Shown here in pieces: positions 1 to 8,097 of a stretch of DNA of 50,598 nt. The stretch is from an uncultured Olsenella sp. (GTDB lineage Bacteria; Actinomycetota; Coriobacteriia; Coriobacteriales; Atopobiaceae). The position numbers and the translations under genes are program-made. The notes under the pieces were generated by a model. The model did no database searches and had not been told where the DNA came from. It saw only the letters and a program-made list of their open reading frames with translations. Positions within the stretch are counted from its first letter, which is position 1. Each line of letters starts with the position of its first letter. Location of the stretch: positions 1-50,598 of the forward strand of contig OMVS01000005.1 of NCBI GenBank assembly GCA_900314575.1, read 5' to 3'.

Positions 1-1
1 C

Positions 2-1096
2 GCCGGGCGGGCGCGCACGAGGCGCAGGGCCGAGGGCGCGGACGACCTGCGCGCCGCCCGCTCCGGGGCCTACGGGCGCGGTCCGTCGGCGGGCGCCTAC
101 GACGCCTTCGACCGCGGTCGCGGCGACATCTCCACGATGCCGGTGCGCGAGGAGGACTACCAGGACGACCTCAGGTTCGGCATGGACGCGCGCTCCTATC
201 GCTCGGCGTCGACCCGGGAGGGGAGCCGCGCCTCGCGCAACATCGCCTCCACGAGCCGCCCGAACGTGCGCCGCCGCCAGCAGGGCGCGCGCGGCCGCAG
301 GCGCGGTCCTTCCTCCAAGGGGTTCTTCTCCGACCCGGTGCGCGCGCTCGTCACGATTGCGATCGGCGTCGTGCTCGTGCTCACGATCGTGATCATCCTC
401 TCCGTGAGCTCGTGCGTCTCCGGCAAGGTCGGGACGGACTCCTCCAGCAAGAGCGTGTCCGTCTCCACGACCTCGACCCCGTCGAGCACGAGCGGCTCGA
501 AGGCCTCCTCCGAGAAGGACGCCGAGGAGGCCGCGGCGGAGAAGAAGATCCAGAGCCAGTCGAACGCGAGCGCCTCCACGACCACGGCGACGGAGACCAA
601 GGTCACGATCAGCGTCGCGGACGGCCAGGTCACCTGGCTCGAGGTCGACAACGGCGACAAGAGCGAGGTCGCCGACACCGTCGACGGCCCCTGGGAGCAG
701 ACCTACACGGTGACCGACACCATGACCATCCGCGCGGGCGACACGACCGCCGTGACCGTGACCCAGAACGGCGTGCAGGTGCCCTTCGAGTCGCGCGTGT
801 CCGGGATAGGCACCATCACGATCCAGGGCACGAAGGCGCAGGGCGCGGGCGGCTCGGCCACGACGTCGGGCACGGACGCGACCTCAGCCCAGGGCTCCTC
901 GGCCTCCGCCTCGGCCACGGGATCCACCTTGGACTCGACGGCGAACGAAGCCTCGGGCACCACCGACGGCTCCGGCGCCACCCCGTCGGCGAGCTCCTCC
1001 ACGAACTCTGCGCAGGGGAGCGCGACCTCCACGTCGGGCTCGTCGTCCGCTAAGATGGGTGGTTCGAGCTCGACGGGCTCGGGGTCCGGCCGGTAG
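2..1096 (+). CDS. RodZ-like protein, C-terminal part (DUF4115), 5' end outside window
   Basis: The reading frame is open from the first bases of the window, so the gene begins upstream; the first ATG inside is at 137. From that ATG there is an Arg/Ser-rich cytoplasmic stretch, one membrane helix (about residues 69-92, 'TIAIGVVLVLTIVIILSV'), a Ser/Thr/Glu-rich linker, then a small beta domain (about 153-232, 'KVTISVADGQVTWLEV' to 'GIGTITIQG') matching the periplasmic DUF4115 domain of RodZ. RodZ proteins link the MreB cytoskeleton to the cell wall through an N-terminal helix-turn-helix; that part would lie outside the window. Unusually, about 85 residues of Ser/Thr/Gly/Ala-rich low-complexity sequence follow the domain. 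Position before rimO-pgsA-cinA-recA is the usual place for a RodZ/HTH gene. Domain call fairly sure; true start unknown. Confidence 0.75.
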   Translation, partial: AGRARTRRRAEGADDLRAARSGAYGRGPSAGAYDAFDRGRGDISTMPVREEDYQDDLRFGMDARSYRSASTREGSRASRNIASTSRPNVRRRQQGARGRRRGPSSKGFFSDPVRALVTIAIGVVLVLTIVIILSVSSCVSGKVGTDSSSKSVSVSTTSTPSSTSGSKASSEKDAEEAAAEKKIQSQSNASASTTTATETKVTISVADGQVTWLEVDNGDKSEVADTVDGPWEQTYTVTDTMTIRAGDTTAVTVTQNGVQVPFESRVSGIGTITIQGTKAQGAGGSATTSGTDATSAQGSSASASATGSTLDSTANEASGTTDGSGATPSASSSTNSAQGSATSTSGSSSAKMGGSSSTGSGSGR

Positions 1097-1177
1097 GCCG
1101 CAGCAGGGGTCCCTTCGCAGGCAGCGGGCGGCGGGACCGAGAGGGGCGCGGGAGGCGCGCCGGGGAGGGAGGCACCT

Positions 1178-1675
1178 ATGGCCAAGGAGTTCAGCTTCGA
1201 CGTCGTCTCGCAGGTGGACATGCAGGAGGTGGACAACGCCTTCCAGCAGGCGGCCAGGGAGCTCGCCCAGCGCTACGACCTGAAGGGCACCGGCGCCGCG
1301 CTCGAGTTCGACCGCAAGGCGGCGGCCTTCGTCGTTTCGGCCCCCTCGGAGTTCGTCGCACAGCAGGTGGCGGACGTCCTTGCGGGCAAGCTCGCCAAGC
1401 GCGGCGTCGACCTCGGCGCCCTGAGGTGGGGCGCCTGCGTGCCGGCGGCCGGCTCCTCGGTGAGGCGCACGGGCACGCTCGTGCAGGGCATCGAGCAGGA
1501 CGTCGCCAAGAGGATCGCCAAGGACCTCAGGGCCCAGAAGATCAAGGCCAAGGCGACGGTCGAGAAGGACAAGCTGCGCGTGAGCTCCGCCTCCAAGGAC
1601 GCGCTCCAATCTGCAATCTCCTATCTGAAGGAACAGGACTATGGCCAACCCCTCCAATACGTCAACTACCGCTAG
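1178..1675 (+). CDS. yajQ: YajQ family nucleotide-binding protein (DUF520)
   Basis: 165 residues, the normal family length. The N-terminus 'FSFDVVSQVDMQEVDNAF' and the C-terminus 'GQPLQYVNYR' are the two family signatures, and 'LAKRGVDLGAL' plus 'GIEQDVAKRIAKDLR' fit the double ferredoxin-like fold. YajQ proteins have been reported to bind cyclic di-GMP in some bacteria and RNA or nucleotides in others; the role here is not known. A GGAGG ribosome site sits 5 bases before the ATG. The last 35 bases overlap the start of rimO, so the two genes are probably translated together. The window also carries c-di-GMP-type proteins near 37-43 kb, but no direct link is visible. Confidence 0.93.
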   Translation: MAKEFSFDVVSQVDMQEVDNAFQQAARELAQRYDLKGTGAALEFDRKAAAFVVSAPSEFVAQQVADVLAGKLAKRGVDLGALRWGACVPAAGSSVRRTGTLVQGIEQDVAKRIAKDLRAQKIKAKATVEKDKLRVSSASKDALQSAISYLKEQDYGQPLQYVNYR

Positions 1676-3065
1676 CGCCGACGGGTTCGGCACCGCCCCC
1701 GTGGCGCGCTTCTACTTCGTCACGCTCGGCTGCGCCAAGAACGAGGTCGACACCGACCGCATGCGCTCGCTGCTCCTCGACGCCGGCCTCGAGGAGGCCG
1801 ACGACGTCGCCTCCTGCGACGTGGCGCTGATCAACACCTGCTCCTTCCTCGCCTCCGCCACGGAGGAGGGGGTGGAGACCACGCTCGCCCTCGCCGAGGA
1901 GGCCTCCTCTGGGGTCCGCAGGAAGCCGATCGTCATGTGCGGCTGCATGCCCTCCCGCTACGGCGACGAGCTCGCCGAGGAGCTCCCGGAGGTCGCGGCC
2001 TTCGTGCGCAGCGACGAGGAGGACGGCATCGTGGACGTCGTCTGCGGCGTGCTCGGCGTAGAGCCCAGCCGGGACGCCGCCCCCGTCCTCGCGGGCCGGA
2101 CGCTGCGCACCATCGACGGCGCCTCCGCCTACGTGAAGATCTCCGAGGGCTGCGACCGCTTCTGCGCCTTCTGCGCGATCCCCTACATCAGGGGCCGCTA
2201 CGTCTCGCGCCCGGCCGAGGAGGTCGTCTCCGAGGTGGCCGCCCTGATGGAGGGCGGCGTCAGGGAGGTGGTCCTCATCGGCCAGGACACGGGCATCTGG
2301 GGCAGCGACCTCGCGGGGGACGAGAAGACCCTCGCGTGGCTGCTCCGCCGCGTTGCAGAGGCGGTGCGCCCCTACGGGGGGTGGATCCGCGTGCTGTACC
2401 TGCAGCCCGAGGGCATGACCGACGAGCTCATCGCCACCATCCGCGACACCCCGGAGGTCCTGCCCTACATCGACATCCCGATCCAGCACTGCGACGAGCG
2501 GGTGCTCGCCTCCATGGGGCGCACGGGCTCGCGCGAGCAGCTCCGCGAGCTCTTCGCGCGCCTTCGCGAGGAGATTCCCGGCATGGTCCTCAGGACGACG
2601 GGCATGTGCGGCTTCCCGGGCGAGACGGAGGAGGAGGCCGACGAGCTGCTGGACTTCGTCCAGGAGGAGGAGTTCGACTACACGTCCGTCTTTGCCTACT
2701 CGCGCGAGGAGGGCACCGCGGCGGCGGACCTGCCCGGCCAGGTCGACGAGGACGTGAAGCTCGAGCGCACGCAGAGGCTCCAGGACCTCGCCGAGGAGCT
2801 CGGCTTCGCCTCGACCGCCAAGCACGTGGGCGAGCGGGTAGACGTGATCGTCGACGGCGTCGAGGAGACCGAGGACGGCGCCGAGCTCGTCGGGCACGCC
2901 TGGTTCCAGGCCCCCGACTGCGACGGCGCGGTCCACATCGAGAGCGGCGAGGCGGCCGTGGGCGACATAGTCACCTGCGACCTCGTCGACTCCTTCTGCT
3001 ACGAGCTCATCGGCGTCCCCGTCGCGGACGCCACCGACGGGGAGGCGCCTTCGGATGTCAGGTAA
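1641..3065 (+). CDS. rimO: Ribosomal protein S12 methylthiotransferase RimO
   Basis: 474 residues. Radical-SAM enzyme that adds a methylthio group to an aspartate of ribosomal protein S12. Order of domains: N-terminal UPF0004/MTTase domain ('YFVTLGCAKNEVD', with Cys residues in 'NTCSFL' and 'CGCMPSR' for the second iron-sulfur cluster), radical-SAM core with the CxxxCxxC motif ('CDRFCAFCAIPYIRG'), and a C-terminal TRAM domain (about residues 395-460). 'LGCAKNEVD' and 'CDRFCAFC' resemble RimO more than MiaB; a true MiaB is present at 9643. Starts inside yajQ and ends 11 bases inside pgsA, indicating translational coupling. Confidence 0.95.
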   Translation: MANPSNTSTTASADGFGTAPVARFYFVTLGCAKNEVDTDRMRSLLLDAGLEEADDVASCDVALINTCSFLASATEEGVETTLALAEEASSGVRRKPIVMCGCMPSRYGDELAEELPEVAAFVRSDEEDGIVDVVCGVLGVEPSRDAAPVLAGRTLRTIDGASAYVKISEGCDRFCAFCAIPYIRGRYVSRPAEEVVSEVAALMEGGVREVVLIGQDTGIWGSDLAGDEKTLAWLLRRVAEAVRPYGGWIRVLYLQPEGMTDELIATIRDTPEVLPYIDIPIQHCDERVLASMGRTGSREQLRELFARLREEIPGMVLRTTGMCGFPGETEEEADELLDFVQEEEFDYTSVFAYSREEGTAAADLPGQVDEDVKLERTQRLQDLAEELGFASTAKHVGERVDVIVDGVEETEDGAELVGHAWFQAPDCDGAVHIESGEAAVGDIVTCDLVDSFCYELIGVPVADATDGEAPSDVR

Positions 3066-3702
3066 CGCTGGTTCTCGTGCGGACGGTGCCGCCAAGGGCG
3101 CGGGCGGCTCCAAGGGCGGCATCTGGACGCCGGCCAACGTGGTGACGGTCGCGCGCATCGTCCTCGTGCCCCTCTGGCTGCTCGCCGCGGAGCTCGCCGG
3201 GGCTGGCGCGGAGGGGGTGGCCCCGGGCCCGGCGCTGGCCGTCTTCGCCTTCTTCGTGGTGCTCTCCCTGACCGACAAGCTCGACGGCTACCTCGCGAGG
3301 AGCCGGCACGAGGTGACAACCTTCGGGAAGTTCCTAGACCCGATCGCCGACAAGCTCGTGGTCGTCGTGGCCCTGTGCTACCTGCTCGAGGCCGGCAGCG
3401 TCAGCTCGTGGGTGCTCCTCGTGGTCGTCGCCCGGGAGTTCCTGGTGAGCGGGCTTAGGATGGTCGTCGCCAGCAGGGGGGTCGTCGTCGCCGCGAGCAA
3501 CCTCGGCAAGTGGAAGACCGCGACGACCATGGTCTCCATCAGTGCCATCCTGCTCGCCCGCGGCCTCATCGGCGCGCCGGCGACCTTCTTCTGGTGGTTC
3601 GGGCAGCTGCTCCTGGTGGCCGCGGTCGTGCTCACCGCGTGGTCGGGCGTCGACTACTTCGTGAGGTGCCGCAGGTACGTGACGGATGTGGAGGAGGCCT
3701 AG
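3055..3702 (+). CDS. pgsA: CDP-diacylglycerol--glycerol-3-phosphate 3-phosphatidyltransferase
   Basis: 215 residues. Integral membrane enzyme that makes phosphatidylglycerol phosphate from CDP-diacylglycerol and glycerol 3-phosphate. The CDP-alcohol phosphotransferase motif DG-x2-AR-x8-G-x3-D-x3-D is complete ('DGYLARSR' ... 'GKFLDPIAD'). About five hydrophobic segments follow 'WTPANVVTVARIVLVPL', the usual N-terminus. The first 15 residues (Gly/Ala-rich) are an extension beyond the normal start, but the ATG at 3055 overlaps the end of rimO by 11 bases, typical of a coupled operon gene. Followed after one base by cinA. Confidence 0.93.
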   Translation: MSGNAGSRADGAAKGAGGSKGGIWTPANVVTVARIVLVPLWLLAAELAGAGAEGVAPGPALAVFAFFVVLSLTDKLDGYLARSRHEVTTFGKFLDPIADKLVVVVALCYLLEAGSVSSWVLLVVVAREFLVSGLRMVVASRGVVVAASNLGKWKTATTMVSISAILLARGLIGAPATFFWWFGQLLLVAAVVLTAWSGVDYFVRCRRYVTDVEEA

Positions 3703-3703
3703 C

Positions 3704-4261
3704 ATGGGCGTGCGCGTGGACGGGGCCGCGAGGGGGCTGGCGTTCGAGGACGCGGGCGACGTTGCGCTGCCGGACGGCGGCGAGCGCTACGAGCTCGCCC
3801 GCAGGCTCGTAGCCGAGGCTACCCGGGCAGGCGTCACGCTGGCGAGCGCCGAGTCCTGCACGGGAGGGCTCGTCTCTGCGGCCGTGACCGACGTGCCTGG
3901 CTCCTCCACGCCCTGGCGCGGCGGCGTCGTCTCCTACGCGATCCCCGTGAAGCGCGCGGTGCTGGGCGTCCCCGACGAGGTGCTGGACGCCCCGGGCGTC
4001 GGCGCCGTCTCGAGCGAGTGCGCCGCGGCCATGTGCGAGGGCGCCCGGAGGGTGCTCGGGGCCGACGTGGCCGTCTCCACGACGGGCATCGCCGGTCCGA
4101 GAGGGGCCGAGGAGGGCAAGCCCGTGGGCACCGTCTGGTTCGGCGTGACCTCGGACGCGGGCACCCACACGGAGGCGCACCTCCTCACCGGGGATCGCGA
4201 CGAGGTCAGGCGGAAGGCGGTCGCGATCGCCCTCGGCCTCCTGCTCTCCCGCGTCGGCTAG
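3704..4261 (+). CDS. cinA: CinA C-terminal-type nicotinamide-nucleotide amidohydrolase
   Basis: 185 residues. Matches the stand-alone CinA C-terminal (PncC) domain, which deamidates nicotinamide mononucleotide to nicotinic acid mononucleotide for NAD recycling. Family motifs: 'TLASAESCTGGLVSAAVTDVPG', the 'GGVVSYA' strand, 'AVSSECAAAMCEGAR' and 'VSTTGIAGPRG'. The N-terminal MoCF/ADP-ribose pyrophosphatase domain of full CinA is absent; that is common. An in-frame ATG at 3686 exists, but the ATG at 3704 lies directly after an AGGAGG site and the pgsA stop, so it is preferred. In many bacteria this gene precedes recA, as here. Confidence 0.9.
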   Translation: MGVRVDGAARGLAFEDAGDVALPDGGERYELARRLVAEATRAGVTLASAESCTGGLVSAAVTDVPGSSTPWRGGVVSYAIPVKRAVLGVPDEVLDAPGVGAVSSECAAAMCEGARRVLGADVAVSTTGIAGPRGAEEGKPVGTVWFGVTSDAGTHTEAHLLTGDRDEVRRKAVAIALGLLLSRVG

Positions 4262-4347
4262 GACGCCCCGAGGAGGGCTCCGTGCCAGGTCGGGAACGCC
4301 ACGGCGCGTCGCCGCAGCCCAGGGGCGCCAGCCGCCCGAAACCGCCA

Positions 4348-4375
4348 GGCAGTCGCGAGGGTTCCGCGAGCTGCC
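4348..4375 (+). terminator. GC-rich hairpin after the rodZ-cinA gene run
   Basis: GGCAG/CTGCC and CGCG/CGCG arms form an interrupted 9-bp stem with a 7-base loop, between the cinA stop and the recA promoter. There is no clear T-run, so it may be a weak or factor-assisted terminator, or only local structure. Confidence 0.35.
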
Positions 4376-4432
4376 TGCGAGGCCTCTCCCCGCGCCGTCC
4401 CATCAGGCCCCTATAATCTCAAGGCGTCGAGG

Positions 4433-4461
4433 TTGACACCGAACGGTTGTTCTTATACCAT
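4433..4461 (+). promoter_or_regulatory. recA promoter
   Basis: TTGACA at 4433-4438, a 17-base spacer and TACCAT at 4456-4461, about 25 bases before the recA ATG. The LexA box lies between the two hexamers. A second possible -10 (perfect TATAAT, 4412-4417) lies just upstream but has no recognisable -35. Confidence 0.75.
4440..4453 (+). promoter_or_regulatory. LexA (SOS) box of recA
   Basis: CGAACGGTTGTTCT contains the perfect GAAC-N4-GTTC core used by actinobacterial and Bacillus-type LexA. It overlaps the spacer of the recA promoter, so bound LexA would block RNA polymerase. lexA itself is at 14152-14802. Confidence 0.88.
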
Positions 4462-4485
4462 GTCCTGGAGTGGATTGGGGTAGAG

Positions 4486-5580
4486 ATGGCAAAGAGCAAG
4501 AACGCAGTCAAGGAAGTGCACGAGCGCACCTACGGCGCCGAGCGCGAGAAGGTCGTGGAGGCCACCACGGCCGAGATAGTGAAGAAGTTCGGCACGGGCG
4601 CGATCATGAAGTTCGGGGACGACAACGCGGCCCTCGACATCGAGGCCATACCCACGGGGTCGCTCGCGCTTGACGCGGCGCTCGGGATCGGCGGGGTGCC
4701 GCGCGGGCGCATCGTCGAGATCTACGGGCCCGAGTCCTCCGGCAAGACCACCCTCTCGCTGGAGATCCTCGCCGAGGCGCAGAACCTCGGCGGCGTCGTC
4801 GCCTTCATCGACGCGGAGCACGCGCTCGACCCCGGCTACGCCGCCCGCATCGGGGTGGACATAGACGAGGTCCTCATCTCGCAGCCAGACACCGGCGAGC
4901 AGGCGCTAGAGATCTGCGACATGCTCGTGCGCTCCGGGGCGATCGACGTCGTGGTCGTGGACTCCGTCGCCGCGCTCGTCCCGCGCGCGGAGATAGAGGG
5001 CGAGATCGGCGACACCACGGTGGGCCTCCAGGCGCGCCTCATGAGCCAGGCGCTGAGGAAGCTCGCCGGCTCCCTCTCCAAGTCAAAGACGACCTGCATC
5101 TTCATCAACCAGCTGCGCGAGAAGATCGGCGTCATGTTCGGCAACCCCGAGACCACGACGGGCGGGCGCGCCCTCAAGTTCTTCTCGTCCGTGCGCATGG
5201 ACATCAGACGCATCGACACGATCAAGAAGGACGGGGAGATCGTCGGCAACCGCGTGCGCGTCAAGGTCGTCAAGAACAAGGTGGCGCCCCCGTTCAAGCA
5301 GGCGGAGTTCGACATCATGTACGGGGAGGGCATCTCCAAGGAGGGCTCCATCCTCGACATGGGCGTCGAGTACGGCATCGTCAACAAGTCGGGCGCCTGG
5401 TTCAACTACGGTGACGAGCGGCTCGGACAGGGCAGGGAGGCCGCGAAGGAGTTCCTGCGCGAGAACCCCGACATCAGGGACACCATCGAGCACGAGATCC
5501 GCGTGGCCTGCGGCCTCGAGCTGGGTGACGAGCGCGTTGGCGCACCCACCGAGGGCGAGGGCGACGCCCTGGAGCAGTGA
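4486..5580 (+). CDS. recA: Recombinase A
   Basis: 364 residues, ATP-dependent DNA strand-exchange protein and co-protease for LexA. Visible motifs: Walker A 'GPESSGKTT', Walker B region '[12 protein letters not shown]', loop L1/L2 region '[20 protein letters not shown]' and '[22 protein letters not shown]'. The ATG at 4486 gives the canonical start 'MAKSKNAV'; a TTG at 4447 would place the start inside the promoter and is rejected. The ribosome site is modest (GGGG, 6 bases before the ATG). The stop overlaps a GTG of the recX frame, but recX more likely starts at 5628. Regulated by the LexA box at 4440. Confidence 0.98.
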   Translation: MAKSKNAVKEVHERTYGAEREKVVEATTAEIVKKFGTGAIMKFGDDNAALDIEAIPTGSLALDAALGIGGVPRGRIVEIYGPESSGKTTLSLEILAEAQNLGGVVAFIDAEHALDPGYAARIGVDIDEVLISQPDTGEQALEICDMLVRSGAIDVVVVDSVAALVPRAEIEGEIGDTTVGLQARLMSQALRKLAGSLSKSKTTCIFINQLREKIGVMFGNPETTTGGRALKFFSSVRMDIRRIDTIKKDGEIVGNRVRVKVVKNKVAPPFKQAEFDIMYGEGISKEGSILDMGVEYGIVNKSGAWFNYGDERLGQGREAAKEFLRENPDIRDTIEHEIRVACGLELGDERVGAPTEGEGDALEQ

Positions 5581-5627
5581 GCGGGCGGGGGAGCCTGGGC
5601 TCTGCGGCCCTCGCGTGGGAGGTGGTG

Positions 5628-6260
5628 ATGCCCGAGCGGCGAGGCTCCTCCTTCGGCGGCTACAAGCCGCAGGCGACGCTCTCGTGGGAGCAGGGCGGCA
5701 ACGTGGGAAGCCTTCGCGTCCCCGCGCGCGTCGGCAGGCGCCTCGAGCAGATGGGCGAGGAGGAGGGCTTCGAGCCCGGGAGCGCCGGGGAGCTCGAGGG
5801 CTACGTGCGCGAGCTCGAAGCGAGGATGGCCTCCTCCCGCCTGGCGGAGCTCGCCTCGAGGCGGGAGGTCTCGACCAAGGAGGCTGGGGAGCGCCTCCGC
5901 AGGGAGGGGTTCCCGCCCGAGGTCGTCGCCTCTGCGGTCGGGCGCGCGGCGGAGTGCGGCCTCGTGGACGACGCGAGGTTCGCCGACTCCTTCGTCCGCT
6001 CCAAGCTCGCCTGCGGCTGGGGTGCCCAGCGCATCGAGCGCGAGCTCTCGGCGCGTGGGATAGAGGCCACCGCGCTCGAGGGCTGGCCCTACGAGTACTT
6101 CGACCCAGCCGAAGAGCGCTCGAGGGCGCTCGCGCTCGCGTCCCGAAAGAGGCTCACCGGTAAGAACGACTACGCCAAGATAGTGAGGTTCCTCGTCGGC
6201 CGGGGCTTCGGCATGGGCGTCGCGTGCGACGCGGCGCACCAGGTCCTCGAGGAGGCGTAG
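5628..6260 (+). CDS. recX: RecA regulatory protein RecX
   Basis: 210 residues. RecX binds RecA filaments and limits recombinase activity. The three-helix tandem repeats are visible: 'EAGERLRREGFPPEVVASAV' followed by 'GLVDDARFADSFVRSKL' and 'GAQRIERELSARGIE', ending with 'IVRFLVGRGFGMGVACDA'. The frame is open back to a GTG overlapping the recA stop (5577), but the ATG at 5628 has a GGGAGG site 5 bases upstream and gives a more normal length. Its place directly after recA supports the name. Confidence 0.88.
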   Translation: MPERRGSSFGGYKPQATLSWEQGGNVGSLRVPARVGRRLEQMGEEEGFEPGSAGELEGYVRELEARMASSRLAELASRREVSTKEAGERLRREGFPPEVVASAVGRAAECGLVDDARFADSFVRSKLACGWGAQRIERELSARGIEATALEGWPYEYFDPAEERSRALALASRKRLTGKNDYAKIVRFLVGRGFGMGVACDAAHQVLEEA

Positions 6261-6535
6261 GGCCGCCGCCGTCGGCGGGGCGGACGGGCGCGTCAATTGA
6301 CAGTTCCATATCCTGTACTTAGGATAGAAGGGCCATAGAGCATTCTCGTCTTCCCTCTTTCGGTTGACGATTTTCATTTGCGTTGGTTGATCGCTCGTCT
6401 GATCACTCGTACAACATAGCCATCTGAACAGATGGTGGCCGGGATGTGCCTCGAATGGCGGGTTCCGACGCGTGCCAGGACTGGGTCCTGGGCGCTCGGA
6501 TTCCTGAACTCTTGAGATTCGTTTGAGGAGCAGCC
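6261..6535. other. 275-base leader region before rny
   Basis: AT-richer than its surroundings. It holds a promoter (6297-6325) and a small perfect hairpin, CCATCT-GAAC-AGATGG (6420-6435), inside the predicted long leader. No ORF with a ribosome site is visible. A leader of about 200 nt on the RNase Y transcript might allow control of its own decay; that is speculation. Confidence 0.5.
6297..6325 (+). promoter_or_regulatory. Probable promoter upstream of rny
   Basis: Perfect -35 TTGACA (6297-6302), a 17-base spacer and TAGGAT (6320-6325) as -10. The predicted transcript has a leader of about 200 bases. Confidence 0.6.
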
Positions 6536-8092
6536 ATGGTACAGATCATCATCGGAATCATCATCGGGGCGCTAGTCGGCGCCGTCGCCGCAGTCGCCTA
6601 CGCAACGAGCAAGAACAACGAGCGCGTCCGCGCCGCCAACGCCGAGGTGGACGCCGCGCGCGCCCAGGCGGAGAAGATCACGAGCGACGCGCGCGAGCAG
6701 GCGGAGACGGCCAAGAAGAGCGCCCTCGTCGAGGCCCGCGAGCAGATCCTGCAGCTGCGCCAGTCCTCCGAGGCTGAGGACCGCAAGCGCAAGGCGGAGC
6801 TGCAGACCCTCGAGAACCGCGTGATGCAGCGCGAGGAGTCCCTCGACCACAGGAACGACGCCCTCGACAAGCGCGAGCACCAGCTCTCCAGCATGCAGAG
6901 CTCCATCGACAAGCGCAAGAACGAGGTGGACGGGCTCTACGAGCGCCAGACCGCCGAGCTCGAGCGCATCTCCGCAATGACCAAGCAGGACGCCCACGAC
7001 GAGCTCCTCGACCGCGTCCGCGCGGACACCGTGCGCGAGGAGGCCAAGATCCTGCGCGAGAGCGAGCAGCGCGTGCGCGCCCAGGCGGACAAGACCGCCC
7101 GCGAGATCGTCTCCACCGCCATCCAGCGCTGCGCCTCCGACCAGGCGGGGGAGATCACGGTGACCACCGTGCACATCCCCTCGGACGACCTCAAGGGCCG
7201 CATCATCGGACGCGAGGGCAGAAACATCAGGACCTTCGAGCAGATCTCGGGCGTCTCGCTCGTGATCGACGACACGCCCGAGACCGTCGTGCTCTCGAGC
7301 TTCAACCCCGTGCGCAGGGAGACCGCGCGCGTCGCCCTCGAGAACCTCATCGCCGACGGCCGCATCCACCCCGCCCGCATCGAGGAGCTCTACAAGAAGG
7401 CGGAGAAGCTCGTCAACGAGCGCGTCCAGGAGGCCGGCGAGCAGGCCGCGTTCGACGCGAATATCCACGACCTGCACCCCGAGCTCGTGAAGACGCTCGG
7501 CGCCCTCAAGTACCGCACCTCCTTCGGCCAGAACGTCCTGCAGCACTCCATCCAGGTCTCCGCGCTCTGCGGCACCATGGCCTCCGAGCTCGGGCTCGAC
7601 CCCGCGCCTGCGAAGAGGGCCGGCCTCCTGCACGACCTCGGAAAGGCGATAGACCATGAGGTCGAGGGCCCGCACGCCGTGATCGGCGCGGACCTCGCGC
7701 GCCGCTACGGCGAGAAGCCCGCCATCGTCCACGCCATCGAGGCGCACCACGCCGACGTCGAACCCAACACGGTCCTCGACGTGCTCGTGCAGGCTGCGGA
7801 CGCCATCTCCGCGGCGCGCCCCGGCGCCCGCAGGGAGTCCGCCGAGACCTACATCAAGCGCCTCGAGAAGCTCGAGGAGATCTCCAACGCGCACGAGGGC
7901 GTCGAGCGGACCTACGCCATGCAGGCGGGCCGCGAGCTCCACGTCATGGTCGAGCCGGAGAAGATCTCCGACGCCGAGGCGACGGTCCTCGCGCACGACA
8001 TCGCGAAGCAGATCGAGGACGAGATGGAGTACCCCGGACAGGTCCGCGTCGTCGTCATCCGCGAGTCGCGCGCCGTCGACATCGCCAAGTAG
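6536..8092 (+). CDS. rny: Ribonuclease Y
   Basis: 518 residues, the usual length. Membrane-anchored endoribonuclease that starts mRNA decay. Domains in order: N-terminal membrane helix (about 2-22, 'IIIGIIIGALVGAVAAVAYA'), a long charged coiled coil (about 25-200), a KH RNA-binding domain with 'GRIIGREGRNIR', and an HD phosphohydrolase domain with 'LLHDLGKAIDHE' and 'AIEAHHADVE'. The ATG follows a GAGGAG site. Located downstream of recA-recX as in many bacteria, and followed after 5 bases by the GHKL protein. Confidence 0.97.
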   Translation: MVQIIIGIIIGALVGAVAAVAYATSKNNERVRAANAEVDAARAQAEKITSDAREQAETAKKSALVEAREQILQLRQSSEAEDRKRKAELQTLENRVMQREESLDHRNDALDKREHQLSSMQSSIDKRKNEVDGLYERQTAELERISAMTKQDAHDELLDRVRADTVREEAKILRESEQRVRAQADKTAREIVSTAIQRCASDQAGEITVTTVHIPSDDLKGRIIGREGRNIRTFEQISGVSLVIDDTPETVVLSSFNPVRRETARVALENLIADGRIHPARIEELYKKAEKLVNERVQEAGEQAAFDANIHDLHPELVKTLGALKYRTSFGQNVLQHSIQVSALCGTMASELGLDPAPAKRAGLLHDLGKAIDHEVEGPHAVIGADLARRYGEKPAIVHAIEAHHADVEPNTVLDVLVQAADAISAARPGARRESAETYIKRLEKLEEISNAHEGVERTYAMQAGRELHVMVEPEKISDAEATVLAHDIAKQIEDEMEYPGQVRVVVIRESRAVDIAK

Positions 8093-8097
8093 CGCCC

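Noticed and set aside
1662-3278. 538-codon minus-strand ORF opposite rimO/pgsA, and many similar long antisense frames
   Set aside because: They mirror strong coding genes in GC-rich DNA, read Arg/Ala/Gly/Leu-rich nonsense and have no ribosome sites or motifs.
6420-6435. CCATCT-GAAC-AGATGG hairpin considered as a tRNA or riboswitch part
   Set aside because: No cloverleaf, T-loop or known aptamer core around it; only a single short stem.
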